From the NCBI GenBank assembly GCA_965120415.1, contig CBCPNA010000071.1, positions 1-6,302 on the forward strand: 6,302 nt of DNA, written 5' to 3'. The notes under the pieces were generated by a model that was not told where the DNA came from, ran no database searches, and saw nothing but the letters and a program-made list of their open reading frames with translations. Shown in pieces: positions 1 through 6,174 of this stretch. Within the stretch, counting starts at the first letter, position 1, and every line of letters starts with the position of its first letter. Source of the DNA: CBCPNA01 sp965120415 (GTDB taxonomy: Bacteria; Bacillota; Clostridia; Lachnospirales; CAG-274). A program made the translations under genes and the position numbers.

Positions 1-234
1 TTGCTTGAAGTATTCATTCTTCTTGCTAATTCCTTTTGAGTTATCCCTAGCTCTATGCATCTGAGCTTTATATCGTGATCTACTCTGTTTATCAACATTG
101 CTTTTTTCCTTTGATCTTTTTATATATTTTATTCTTGCCTCATATCCTAACTCTTTTAACATTTTTCTAAATATCCTATTTAATATATTTTCTACCGATA
201 AATCTTTATAGTTTGTTTTCTTGATAATTTCCTT
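1..234 (-). CDS. N-terminal part of an unrecognised basic protein, runs off the left edge
   Basis: On the minus strand a frame stays open for 78 codons, from just after an in-frame TAA (235-237) to the window edge. The first in-frame ATG is at 160-162, giving MLKELGYEARIKYIK and then a stretch very rich in Lys, Arg and Ser (KSNVDKQSRSRYKAQMHRAR). That ATG has only a weak AGG about 12 bases upstream. The better AAAAGGA lies at the top of the frame next to non-standard ATT/ATC codons, so the start is unsettled and the gene could be 5'-truncated. The composition suggests a nucleic-acid-binding protein, for example a mobile-element or replication protein, but I recognise no family motif. The other frames here are shorter, which supports this strand. 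The stop-rich DNA upstream (235-900) shows no continuation of the protein. Confidence 0.4.
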
Positions 235-897
235 TTAATTTTTATAAATTTGTTCTTAGAATAATTATTTTTCCTTCCATAATATTAAATATTAACATCT
301 TCATTTTAATACATCAAATTATTGTTTAATCACCCTTTCAACATTTTTATTATTGGTATAGCAAAAACGATAATTGCATTTCAACCCCTATCATAACCTA
401 TAATTAACTATTTCGCCAATTTCTTTTACATTATACAGCATATTTTTATATTTTACAATAGTTTTTTGTTTTTTTATTTTTTAGTCAGTATATTTTATTA
501 TACTTTTTGTAATGTCTTGCAAAATGTTTGTTATAAAATATAACTTTTATTTTAAAAAAATAATTTAATATAATATATTCTTTGTTTTATTGATATTTTA
601 TATCCATATAATAAATATGTTTTAACTACTTTTTAGAAATAATTTATTATATATTTTATTATAAATCATCATTTTTTATTTTGCAATAATTTTTATTTTT
701 TCTGTATTTTCTCCCATTTATTTTTGTATAATTTACTCTTATCCTTCTAATATTTTATAATATTAACTTTAAATTTTAAAAATTTTACAGATTTATATAA
801 AGTAAAAGAGCAAAAAAGTTAAAAAAACATTAAAAAGTCACTAGAATATAATACTTACAGAAAAAACATACTAATTATAAGATTATAGAATAATTAA
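235..897. other. AT-rich region without a recognisable gene
   Basis: About 660 bases of extremely AT-rich DNA with many A and T runs. I read no convincing open frame with a ribosome binding site on either strand. The longest candidate near the left gene is a 12-codon ATG frame (minus strand, start at 280) that ends in TAA. A 12-base direct repeat, ATTAAAAAGTCA, occurs at 829-840 and 893-904; the second copy is part of the terminator below. The region probably separates an unrelated, possibly mobile, left segment from the importer module. Confidence 0.55.
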
Positions 898-940
898 AAA
901 GTCAAAGCAGATATATAATCGTATTTTCTGCTTTGACTTT
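898..940 (-). terminator. Rho-independent terminator of the HxlR-type gene
   Basis: Two perfectly complementary 14-base arms (898-911, AAAGTCAAAGCAGA, and 927-940) enclose a 15-base loop. Read on the minus strand, the hairpin begins 2 bases after the stop codon of the regulator gene and is followed by TTTTTAATTATTC, a fair U-tract. This is a standard intrinsic terminator ending the regulator transcript as a single-gene unit. Confidence 0.85.
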
Positions 941-942
941 CA

Positions 943-1272
943 TTATTTTTCAAAACTCTTTTTATATGCAGTTCCCCATTGTTCCATAGAATCTATAATC
1001 GGTTTCATTGATTCTCCTAATTCCGATAAAGAATATTCTACCCTTGGTGGTACTTCTGCAAAAACGGTTCTAATTACTATACCATCTTTTTCCATTGAAC
1101 GTAAACTATCTGTTAAAACTTTTTGGCTTATACCTTCTAATGACTTTTGAAGTTCAGTAAATCTACACGGACGCCTTAAAAGATTTCGCATTATTAGTAA
1201 TTTCCATTTACTACCAATAACCTGAATTGTTGTCGCTACAGGGCAAGCTGGTAATTCTTCTTTTCTTATCAT
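943..1272 (-). CDS. HxlR-family winged helix-turn-helix transcriptional regulator
   Basis: This 109-residue DNA-binding protein has the full HxlR layout. A conserved N-terminal Cys-Pro (C10) precedes the helix with GSKWKLLIMRNLL (about 20-32). The recognition helix region FTELQKSLEGISQKVLTDSL (38-57) follows, then the wing with VPPRVEYSLSELG (74-86) and a C-terminal dimerisation helix. HxlR proteins bind as dimers, and several (YodB, HypR, CatR in Bacillus) sense quinones, aldehydes or disulfide stress through this N-terminal cysteine. A second Cys is at 36. The frame extends six codons further to an ATG at 1290, but GGAGG at 1279-1283 lies inside that extension with ideal spacing to the ATG at 1270-1272, so the shorter start is chosen. 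The gene is divergent from the importer operon, which it probably controls together with itself. The effector is unknown. Family assignment is very sure; the target is inferred from position. Confidence 0.93.
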   Translation of the reverse strand: MIRKEELPACPVATTIQVIGSKWKLLIMRNLLRRPCRFTELQKSLEGISQKVLTDSLRSMEKDGIVIRTVFAEVPPRVEYSLSELGESMKPIIDSMEQWGTAYKKSFEK

Positions 1273-1278
1273 TTGTAA

Positions 1279-1283
1279 CCTCC
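1279..1283 (-). promoter_or_regulatory. Ribosome binding site that fixes the HxlR start
   Basis: On the minus strand GGAGG stands 6 bases before the ATG at 1270-1272. It falls within codons 3-4 of the longer reading from the double ATG at 1285-1290, which has no such site upstream, so the longer start is unlikely. Confidence 0.8.
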
Positions 1284-1328
1284 ACATCATTGATTATATA
1301 TAACAATTAAATATTATCGTTACATTAT

Positions 1329-1357
1329 ATTTTAATGCAATAATAAAAATAAATCAA
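1329..1357 (-). promoter_or_regulatory. Likely sigma-A promoter of the HxlR gene
   Basis: On the minus strand TTGATT (1352-1357) is separated by 17 bases from TAAAAT (1329-1334), a good match to the vegetative consensus. It would give a leader of about 50 bases. A second -35/-10 pair slightly nearer the gene (TTGCAT, 16 bases, GATAAT) is also possible, so the exact start point is uncertain in this AT-rich DNA. Confidence 0.45.
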
Positions 1358-1398
1358 GTTTTATTATTCTGAAAACCTTATAAATTCTTAATAGTTAC

Positions 1399-1433
1399 AA
1401 AAAGTGCGTATTCTAATAAAAAAGTGCCTACTT
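1399..1433 (+). promoter_or_regulatory. Tandem candidate HxlR operators between the divergent genes
   Basis: AAAAAGTGCGTA (1399-1410) is repeated as AAAAAGTGCCTA (1419-1430), 11 of 12 bases identical, exactly 20 bp apart, which is two helical turns. The second copy extends to AAGTGCCTACTT (1422-1433), whose ends AAGT...ACTT are inverted repeats as expected for a dimeric regulator. The first copy is less symmetric on its right side. The pair lies directly before the importer operon, and the second site overlaps the first two bases of its likely -35 box. The arrangement suggests cooperative repression by the neighbouring HxlR protein. Binding is inferred. Confidence 0.55.
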
Positions 1434-1459
1434 GTTAAGTTCTTTAAAATAATTAAAAT
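1432..1459 (+). promoter_or_regulatory. Likely promoter of the importer operon
   Basis: TTGTTA (1432-1437) and TAAAAT (1454-1459) are spaced 16 bases apart. They match 4 and 5 of 6 consensus positions. The start point would lie near 1466, leaving a short leader that contains the AAAGGAG ribosome binding site (1477-1483). The AT-rich context makes other -10 placements possible, such as TATAAA at 1465. Confidence 0.4.
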
Positions 1460-1491
1460 TAAATTATAAAACAATAAAAGGAGCAAGAAAA

Positions 1492-3048
1492 ATGATTACA
1501 GATGTATTGAGTCTTATATATGAACGAAGTAATTTTTTTATCAATCTTTGCTTAGAACATTTAATGATTTCTTTTTTTGCTATTGTAATATCAATTTTTT
1601 TAGGTGGATTAATCGGTATTTATATTAGTGAATATCGTGGTTCTTCTAAAATAGTAATACCAATTATAAATTTCTTGTATACAATACCATCAATATCTAT
1701 GCTAGGATTTTTAATACCCATATCTGGTATAGGAAATACTACTGCTATTATTGCACTAATTATTTATGCTTTACTTCCTATGGTAAGGAATACATATATA
1801 GGTATAATAAACGTTGATGCAAAAATAATCGAAGCAGCAAAAGGTATGGGAAGCACTAAAAAGCAAATACTTTGGAAAATCAAACTTCCATTAGCTTTAC
1901 CAGTAATTATGTCTGGTATCAAAAATATGGTAGTTATGACTTTAGCTTTGGCTGGTATTGCTTCATTTATAGGTGCTGGTGGTTTAGGCGTAGCCATTTA
2001 TCGTGGTATCACAACGAATAATTCAGCTATGACAATTGCAGGTAGTTTACTAATTGCAATATTAGCACTTATATCAAATTTTTTATTTGATGTAATAGAA
2101 AAATTATTACAAAGAAAAAGACGATATAAAAAAGAAACAAAGCAAAATAAAGTATTATATATTGGTATGTTCACTTTGATAGTGGCTATAGTGGCGATTA
2201 TATCATCTTATGCTTACCTTAATAGAGAAAAAAATCAAACGATTCATATTGCTACAAAACCTATGACTGAACAATATATTTTGGGAGAAATGTTAGATAT
2301 ATTGATTGAAGAAAACACAGATTTAAATGTTGAAGTTACACAAGGTGTTGGAGGCGGTACTTCTAATATTCAACCAGCTATGGAAAAAGGAGAATTTGAT
2401 ATTTATCCAGAGTACACAGGTACAGCTTGGAGTATGGTTCTAAAGAATGAAGAGTTGTACACAGAAAATATGTTCAATAAATTACAGTCTGAATACCAAG
2501 AAAAATATAATATGGAATGGGTTGGAATGTATGGTTTTTCAAATAGTTACGCATTAGCCGTACGAAAAGAAATTGCTGAACAATATGGTTTAGAAAATAT
2601 TTCTGATTTAAAATCTATAGCTTCTGAACTTACATTCGGAGCAGAATATGATTTTTATGAACGTGAAGACGGTTATACATCATTATGTAATTATTATGAC
2701 CTAGATTTCAAAAAAACTGTTGACTTAGACATTGGATTGAAATATCAAGCAATCAATCAAAAAGAAATTGATGTTATGCCAATATTTACTACTGATGGAC
2801 TATACAGTGTTTCTGATATTGTTGTTTTAAATGATGATAAGCAATTTTTTCCGTCATATCAATGTGGAAATGTTGTTCGCAGTGAAATATTGCAACAATA
2901 TCCTGAATTAAATGCGATATTTGATATGCTAAATGGTATTTTATCAGATAAAGAAATGGCAGAATTAAATTATCAAGTAGAAAATAATAACCTTGAGCCA
3001 CGATATGTAGCTGAGCAGTTTTTAAAACAAAAAGGGTTGCTTGAATAG
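1492..3048 (+). CDS. Fused ABC permease/substrate-binding protein of the quaternary-amine family, EgtU (ergothioneine)-like
   Basis: This 518-residue membrane protein combines two importer parts normally encoded separately. Residues 1-205 are an OpuC/ProW-type permease with several membrane spans and the ATPase-contacting EAA loop (EAAKGMGSTKKQILWKIKLP, 114-133). A further span at about 220-241 tethers an extracellular solute-binding domain (250-518). That domain carries the family hallmarks TKPMTEQYILGEML (255-268), TQGVGGGTSNIQPAMEKG (283-300), YPEYTGT (305-311), REDGY (391-395) and TTDGL (433-437). Fusions of this type include OpuF, BilE and EgtU; the TKPMTEQYILGEML and GGGTSNIQPAMEKGEFDIYPEYTGT blocks resemble my recollection of the Firmicute ergothioneine importer EgtU most closely. 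Choline, betaine or carnitine remain possible because the ligand cage cannot be judged by eye. The start is supported by AAAGGAG 8 bases upstream. Its ATPase follows after 10 bases. Fusion class very sure; substrate uncertain. Confidence 0.93.
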   Translation: MITDVLSLIYERSNFFINLCLEHLMISFFAIVISIFLGGLIGIYISEYRGSSKIVIPIINFLYTIPSISMLGFLIPISGIGNTTAIIALIIYALLPMVRNTYIGIINVDAKIIEAAKGMGSTKKQILWKIKLPLALPVIMSGIKNMVVMTLALAGIASFIGAGGLGVAIYRGITTNNSAMTIAGSLLIAILALISNFLFDVIEKLLQRKRRYKKETKQNKVLYIGMFTLIVAIVAIISSYAYLNREKNQTIHIATKPMTEQYILGEMLDILIEENTDLNVEVTQGVGGGTSNIQPAMEKGEFDIYPEYTGTAWSMVLKNEELYTENMFNKLQSEYQEKYNMEWVGMYGFSNSYALAVRKEIAEQYGLENISDLKSIASELTFGAEYDFYEREDGYTSLCNYYDLDFKKTVDLDIGLKYQAINQKEIDVMPIFTTDGLYSVSDIVVLNDDKQFFPSYQCGNVVRSEILQQYPELNAIFDMLNGILSDKEMAELNYQVENNNLEPRYVAEQFLKQKGLLE

Positions 3049-3058
3049 GAGGTATATA

Positions 3059-3817
3059 ATGGCACCAATTATTAGTATGAAGAATATAGAGAAAAAATAT
3101 GATGATGTCACAATTATACAAGGCCTAAACCTCGATATTGAAAAAGGAGAATTTTTAACAATCGTAGGTTCTTCTGGATGTGGAAAAACAACTTTGTTAA
3201 AAATGATAAATGGACTTATAAAACCAGATAAAGGAAATATAATTGTAAATCAAAAGAATATTTCTGAAAGTAACTTAATTTCGTTACGAAGAAGTATCGG
3301 ATACTGTATACAGGGAAGTATCCTGTTCCCCCATATGACTGTTGAAGAAAATATTGCGTATGTACCCAATTTATTAAATAGACGTAATAAGCAGAAAACA
3401 AAAGAAGCAACTGCAAAATGGTTGAAAATTGTCGGTCTGAGTGATGAATTACGCAATCGTTATCCATCTGAACTTTCTGGTGGACAACAGCAGCGAGTGG
3501 GTATAGCAAGAGCATTAGCTGCATCACCAGAAATTATTTTAATGGACGAACCATTTGGAGCAGTGGATAGTATTACGAGAAATCAACTGCAGACAGAAAT
3601 TAAAGAGATTCATAATAAAACAGGTGTTACGATTGTTTTTGTTACTCATGATATAGCAGAAGCTCTATATTTAGGAACAAAGGTTTTAGTAATTGATAAA
3701 GGAGAAATACAACAATATGATACTCCCAAAAATATTATTCAAAAATCAAAAAATGATTTTGTGAAAAATTTACTTGATAATAGCTTATATAGAAAAATGA
3801 CAATTAACTATGAATAA
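3059..3817 (+). CDS. ATPase subunit of the quaternary-amine/ergothioneine-type ABC importer (EgtV/OpuCA-like)
   Basis: This 252-residue cytoplasmic ATPase should power the permease encoded just upstream. It has a complete nucleotide-binding set: Walker A GSSGCGKTT (37-45), a Q-loop glutamine in YCIQGSILFPHMTV (Q85), signature LSGGQQQR (139-146), Walker B IILMDEP (159-165), D-loop GAVD and the switch histidine in VTHD (H197). The LFPHMTV segment is typical of OpuCA/ProV/EgtV proteins. The protein ends about 55 residues after the H-loop, so it lacks the C-terminal CBS pair that senses ionic strength in osmoregulated OpuA/OpuCA. This argues against an osmotically gated importer. The frame is open from a TTG at 3041 inside the preceding gene, but AGGAGG at 3047-3052 sits 6 bases before the ATG at 3059, which is chosen. 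I see no convincing terminator in the 85 bases to the convergent gene. Confidence 0.93.
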   Translation: MAPIISMKNIEKKYDDVTIIQGLNLDIEKGEFLTIVGSSGCGKTTLLKMINGLIKPDKGNIIVNQKNISESNLISLRRSIGYCIQGSILFPHMTVEENIAYVPNLLNRRNKQKTKEATAKWLKIVGLSDELRNRYPSELSGGQQQRVGIARALAASPEIILMDEPFGAVDSITRNQLQTEIKEIHNKTGVTIVFVTHDIAEALYLGTKVLVIDKGEIQQYDTPKNIIQKSKNDFVKNLLDNSLYRKMTINYE

Positions 3818-3902
3818 TGAGAAATACATAATATAATACTATCAAAAATACTATTCAAAAATTAAATATGAAAGAATTTCTGTAATTAATAATATTAGCT
3901 TT

Positions 3903-4670
3903 TTAAATTCCGTTTTTAATCCACCTCGTTTTTAAAATACTTATCACTAATAAGCATATAATTAACAAAATAATATTATATAAATAATCTTCTAGAACAA
4001 GCTTAAACATTTCTTGCACAGTGACTACACTATTATAATAGGTACCGTCGAAATAAGAAATATAACATCCTAAAAAATTTGAAAATTTTTGATATTGTGA
4101 GCTTAAGTAACTATAATGAGCAAAAAACGCAAAAATTGGAGATATTAAAGACATGAATAAACCTAAAATCCATAATATAAGGTTAATAGATATAGCGGCT
4201 AGTACATTTGTAAATATAAATGCTAAAAAATAGCTTAAAATATTATAAAAAATTAAAACAGCCACAAATTTCAAAAAAATTACAACAAAATATATTCCAA
4301 ATTGATTATATATTAAGCATACAATCAATGTAGAAAATAATGCCCCTAATATAGAAATTAAGCAAGCTATGCTAAGTTTTGTTAAGCAGTATGTTATATG
4401 GTTATATTTAAGTGCTTTATAAAATAATATATTTTTATCTTTATAATCAGAATTAAATTGATAAATCAAAATACTAGAAAAAATAAAACCACCTAATAAT
4501 AAATATACTGTGTATACACCTCCAGCAAACAGCCCAAAATCAACTTCAGACATTGGCATTTTGCTTAAAACTACTAACATACAAAAGGCTATAACAACAC
4601 AAAGTATATTTGCTAATAATATAGTAATAAAAAAGTTATTTTTCAAACTTCTTTTTATTTCAAGTAACAT
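3903..4670 (-). CDS. ABC-2-type membrane protein, second YydJ-position permease of the epipeptide-like locus
   Basis: This 255-residue integral membrane protein has about six predicted spans (near 12-35, 50-70, 96-120, 127-150, 152-180 and 230-247). A short amphipathic N-terminus (MLLEIKRSLKNNFF) and a hydrophilic loop rich in Tyr and Ser (185-225) are typical of ABC-2 permeases for bacteriocin export or immunity. It is a clear paralogue of the preceding gene. Residues 51-119 of both align without gaps with 41 of 69 identical, including DYKDKNI.FYK (75-85) and YLTKL-like blocks. AAGGAG lies 6 bases before the ATG, and the gap to the upstream gene is 14 bases, so it is co-transcribed. With its partner it probably forms the heterodimeric membrane part of the transporter driven by the 209-residue ATPase. 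Role inferred from context; I cannot confirm direct similarity to YydJ. No obvious terminator follows. Confidence 0.85.
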   Translation of the reverse strand: MLLEIKRSLKNNFFITILLANILCVVIAFCMLVVLSKMPMSEVDFGLFAGGVYTVYLLLGGFIFSSILIYQFNSDYKDKNILFYKALKYNHITYCLTKLSIACLISILGALFSTLIVCLIYNQFGIYFVVIFLKFVAVLIFYNILSYFLAFIFTNVLAAISINLILWILGLFMSLISPIFAFFAHYSYLSSQYQKFSNFLGCYISYFDGTYYNSVVTVQEMFKLVLEDYLYNIILLIICLLVISILKTRWIKNGI

Positions 4671-4684
4671 AAAAATCTCCTTAA

Positions 4685-5449
4685 TTATTTAACTCCATTT
4701 ACAAGCCATTTTTTCCTAAAAAGATATATTAATAATACAGATAAAATAACTAAAAATACATTGTATAAATAATCTTGACCTATAATAATAAGCATATCTT
4801 GTGTGCTAATGTTATATGCAAAATCTTCAAAAGAGTTATATGTATAATCCATAAATTTCATAAATTTTTGATAATCAAGAAATGAAGAATCATAATATGA
4901 AAACACCCTAAAAACCGGCGATATTTCTCCTATAATTATACCAAAAATCCATAATACAAACCTAAGAGAAAAAACTATAAGCACATTAGGGATAATAAAT
5001 ACAAGAACAAATGTTGTAATATTATAAAAAATCATAACAGCACTAAATTTCATAAAAACAATAGCAAAATTTGCCCCAAATTCTCTATATGGTATGCATA
5101 CCAATAGTGTAGTCAATAAAATACCTAATACGGATATTATACAACTTATAGTAAGTTTAGTTAAATAGTATGCCAAAAAGTTGTAATTAAGCGATTTATA
5201 AAATATTATATTTTTATCTTTATAATCTTTATAAAATTGACTAATTAAAATAGGCACTAAAACAAAATTGCCAATTTGTGTATAAACAGTGTATACACTG
5301 CCTACTAATTCTCCAAAAGTAACATTAGCTACAGCCACTTTATCAACCGCAACAAGCAATACAAATCCCGCTAAAGCACAAAATAAATTAATTAATAATA
5401 TCCATAATAAAAAGTTGTTTTTAAAATTTAATTTTAATTCAAAAACCAC
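4685..5449 (-). CDS. ABC-2-type membrane protein, first YydJ-position permease of the epipeptide-like locus
   Basis: This 254-residue membrane protein has about six spans (near 12-35, 48-71, 96-119, 129-148, 150-175 and 227-246). It is closely related to the next gene over its whole length: SVYTVY (51-56), DYKDKNIIFYKSLNYN (75-90), a shared ISP motif after span 5, and C-terminal QDYLYN matching EDYLYN. Translation must begin at GTG (5447-5449), served by AAGGGG 7 bases upstream that overlaps the end of the ATPase gene. An ATG two bases earlier is in another frame and meets a stop after five codons. The 4-base gap to the ATPase stop implies translational coupling. It is expected to form, with its paralogue, the channel through which the YydF-like peptide is exported or expelled. 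ABC permease call is firm from context; substrate is inferred. Confidence 0.87.
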   Translation of the reverse strand: MVFELKLNFKNNFLLWILLINLFCALAGFVLLVAVDKVAVANVTFGELVGSVYTVYTQIGNFVLVPILISQFYKDYKDKNIIFYKSLNYNFLAYYLTKLTISCIISVLGILLTTLLVCIPYREFGANFAIVFMKFSAVMIFYNITTFVLVFIIPNVLIVFSLRFVLWIFGIIIGEISPVFRVFSYYDSSFLDYQKFMKFMDYTYNSFEDFAYNISTQDMLIIIGQDYLYNVFLVILSVLLIYLFRKKWLVNGVK

Positions 5450-5453
5450 ATAA

Positions 5454-6083
5454 TCACCCCTTAATATAGCTATCTATTGCCATTTCTTTAGAATTTACTT
5501 GATTAATATCTTCATTTTGGAGCAAATAATAATTACCTTCCATATATTCTAAATCTGCTAGATTATGTGTAATATTAATTAAAGTAACATGCCCTTTATT
5601 TGTATAGTTATTTAAAAATTTATAAATTTCAATACTAGTCTTTTTATCTAAACCGTTTGTAAATTCATCTAATATAATTAATTCAGGCTCTTGTGCCAAA
5701 AAAAATAAAAGCTTTAATTTTTGCTTTTGTCCATCACTTAAATTTTTAATTTTGTTTTTTAAAGGCATCTCTTTAATATTTAAATGTTCTATTAAAGATT
5801 GTATAACATCTATTTTGCATATTTTTTTTAGTAAAGCTATAATATCATTTCCGTTTAAATCTAAAGGTATATTTGTATAACTACCTATTAATGTGATTTT
5901 TTCAGTATCTGTATTAATTTTACCAGTATAAGGAAAAGCGTTTATTATAGATTTTGCAAAACAACTTTTCCCGATACCGTTTTTGCCTAATAGATGGTTA
6001 ATAATGCCTTTTTCAAATTTAATATTTACATTTTGTAGTAAAATTCTATTTTTTACTTTTAATGAATAATTAACTAAATCCAT
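5454..6083 (-). CDS. yydI: ABC transporter ATP-binding protein, YydI-like (epipeptide export/immunity)
   Basis: This 209-residue ATPase contains a single nucleotide-binding domain: Walker A GKNGIGKS (33-40), signature LSDGQKQK (115-122), Walker B LIILDE (135-140), D-loop GLDKKT (144-149) and switch histidine in ITHN (H173). The signature has Asp in place of the first Gly of LSGGQ. The Q-loop region (IGSYTNIPLDL, 66-76) has no glutamine. These are features I associate with small bacteriocin-type ATPases, including Bacillus YydI, which is also 209 residues. The gene lies downstream of a YydF-like peptide and directly before two membrane proteins, the order seen for yydI-yydJ. ATG at 6081-6083 must be the start: an in-frame TAA is only 12 bases upstream and the next Met is residue 106. 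No Shine-Dalgarno sequence precedes it. ABC ATPase certain; YydI assignment rests on length, motifs and context. Confidence 0.88.
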   Translation of the reverse strand: MDLVNYSLKVKNRILLQNVNIKFEKGIINHLLGKNGIGKSCFAKSIINAFPYTGKINTDTEKITLIGSYTNIPLDLNGNDIIALLKKICKIDVIQSLIEHLNIKEMPLKNKIKNLSDGQKQKLKLLFFLAQEPELIILDEFTNGLDKKTSIEIYKFLNNYTNKGHVTLINITHNLADLEYMEGNYYLLQNEDINQVNSKEMAIDSYIKG

Positions 6084-6091
6084 AAGTTTTA

Positions 6092-6121
6092 ATTATATAG
6101 ATAAAAATTAATGAAAAACAA
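6092..6121 (-). promoter_or_regulatory. Candidate promoter for a leaderless transporter transcript
   Basis: On the minus strand a perfect TATAAT (6092-6097) lies 8 bases before the ATG of the ATPase gene. An 18-base spacer separates it from TTGTTT (6116-6121), a weak -35 that lies in the 3' arm of the terminator. Transcription would start about 2 bases before the ATG, giving an essentially leaderless message. This fits the lack of a ribosome binding site. In DNA this AT-rich a chance TATAAT is possible. Confidence 0.4.
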
Positions 6122-6169
6122 AGCTCCTTTTATAAAAATATGTATACTGTTTAAAAGGAGCTTTGTTTT
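6115..6169 (-). terminator. Strong hairpin terminator/attenuator between precursor peptide and transporter genes
   Basis: A perfect 17-bp inverted repeat (6115-6131 with 6153-6169, core AAAGCTCCTTTT/AAAAGGAGCTTT) encloses a loop of about 20 bases. On the minus strand it starts 5 bases after the stop of the peptide gene and ends in TTTGTTTTTC. It should stop or reduce transcription after the peptide gene, so that peptide is made in excess of the transporter, as is common for bacteriocin precursors. The stem is nearly symmetric and could work weakly in the other direction. Confidence 0.85.
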
Positions 6170-6174
6170 AAGTT

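Noticed and set aside
378..408. A 31-base stretch beginning ATTTCAACCCCTATCATAAC that resembles a CRISPR repeat of Clostridia.
   Set aside because: Only one copy is present. No second repeat, spacer pattern or cas gene appears in the window, and a single match of this kind is expected by chance.
470..545. A TATAAT-like sequence on the minus strand that could be a promoter for the left-edge gene.
   Set aside because: No -35 box with proper spacing, and it would imply a leader of more than 250 bases. In such AT-rich DNA a match is uninformative.
1285..1290. Double ATG as start of the HxlR regulator.
   Set aside because: The ribosome binding site GGAGG lies downstream of it, ideally spaced for the ATG at 1270-1272.
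1764..1997. Minus-strand open frame within the permease part of the fused importer gene.
   Set aside because: It lies antisense to the strongly supported permease coding sequence and has no family motif or ribosome binding site.
2789..3527. Several minus-strand open frames opposite the importer genes.
   Set aside because: They mirror codons of the binding-domain and ATPase genes and their translations are low-complexity with no recognisable motif.
3818..3902. Possible bidirectional terminator between the convergent genes (GAATTT and AAATTC arms).
   Set aside because: The arms are only 6 bases with a long AT loop and no proper T-run placement. The imperfect repeat AATACTATCAAAA/AATACTATTCAAAA here also gives no stable structure.
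4510..4692. Plus-strand 60-codon frame opposite the second membrane protein.
   Set aside because: It is antisense to a clear paralogous gene pair, has no ribosome binding site, and is not conserved at the matching place in the other paralogue.
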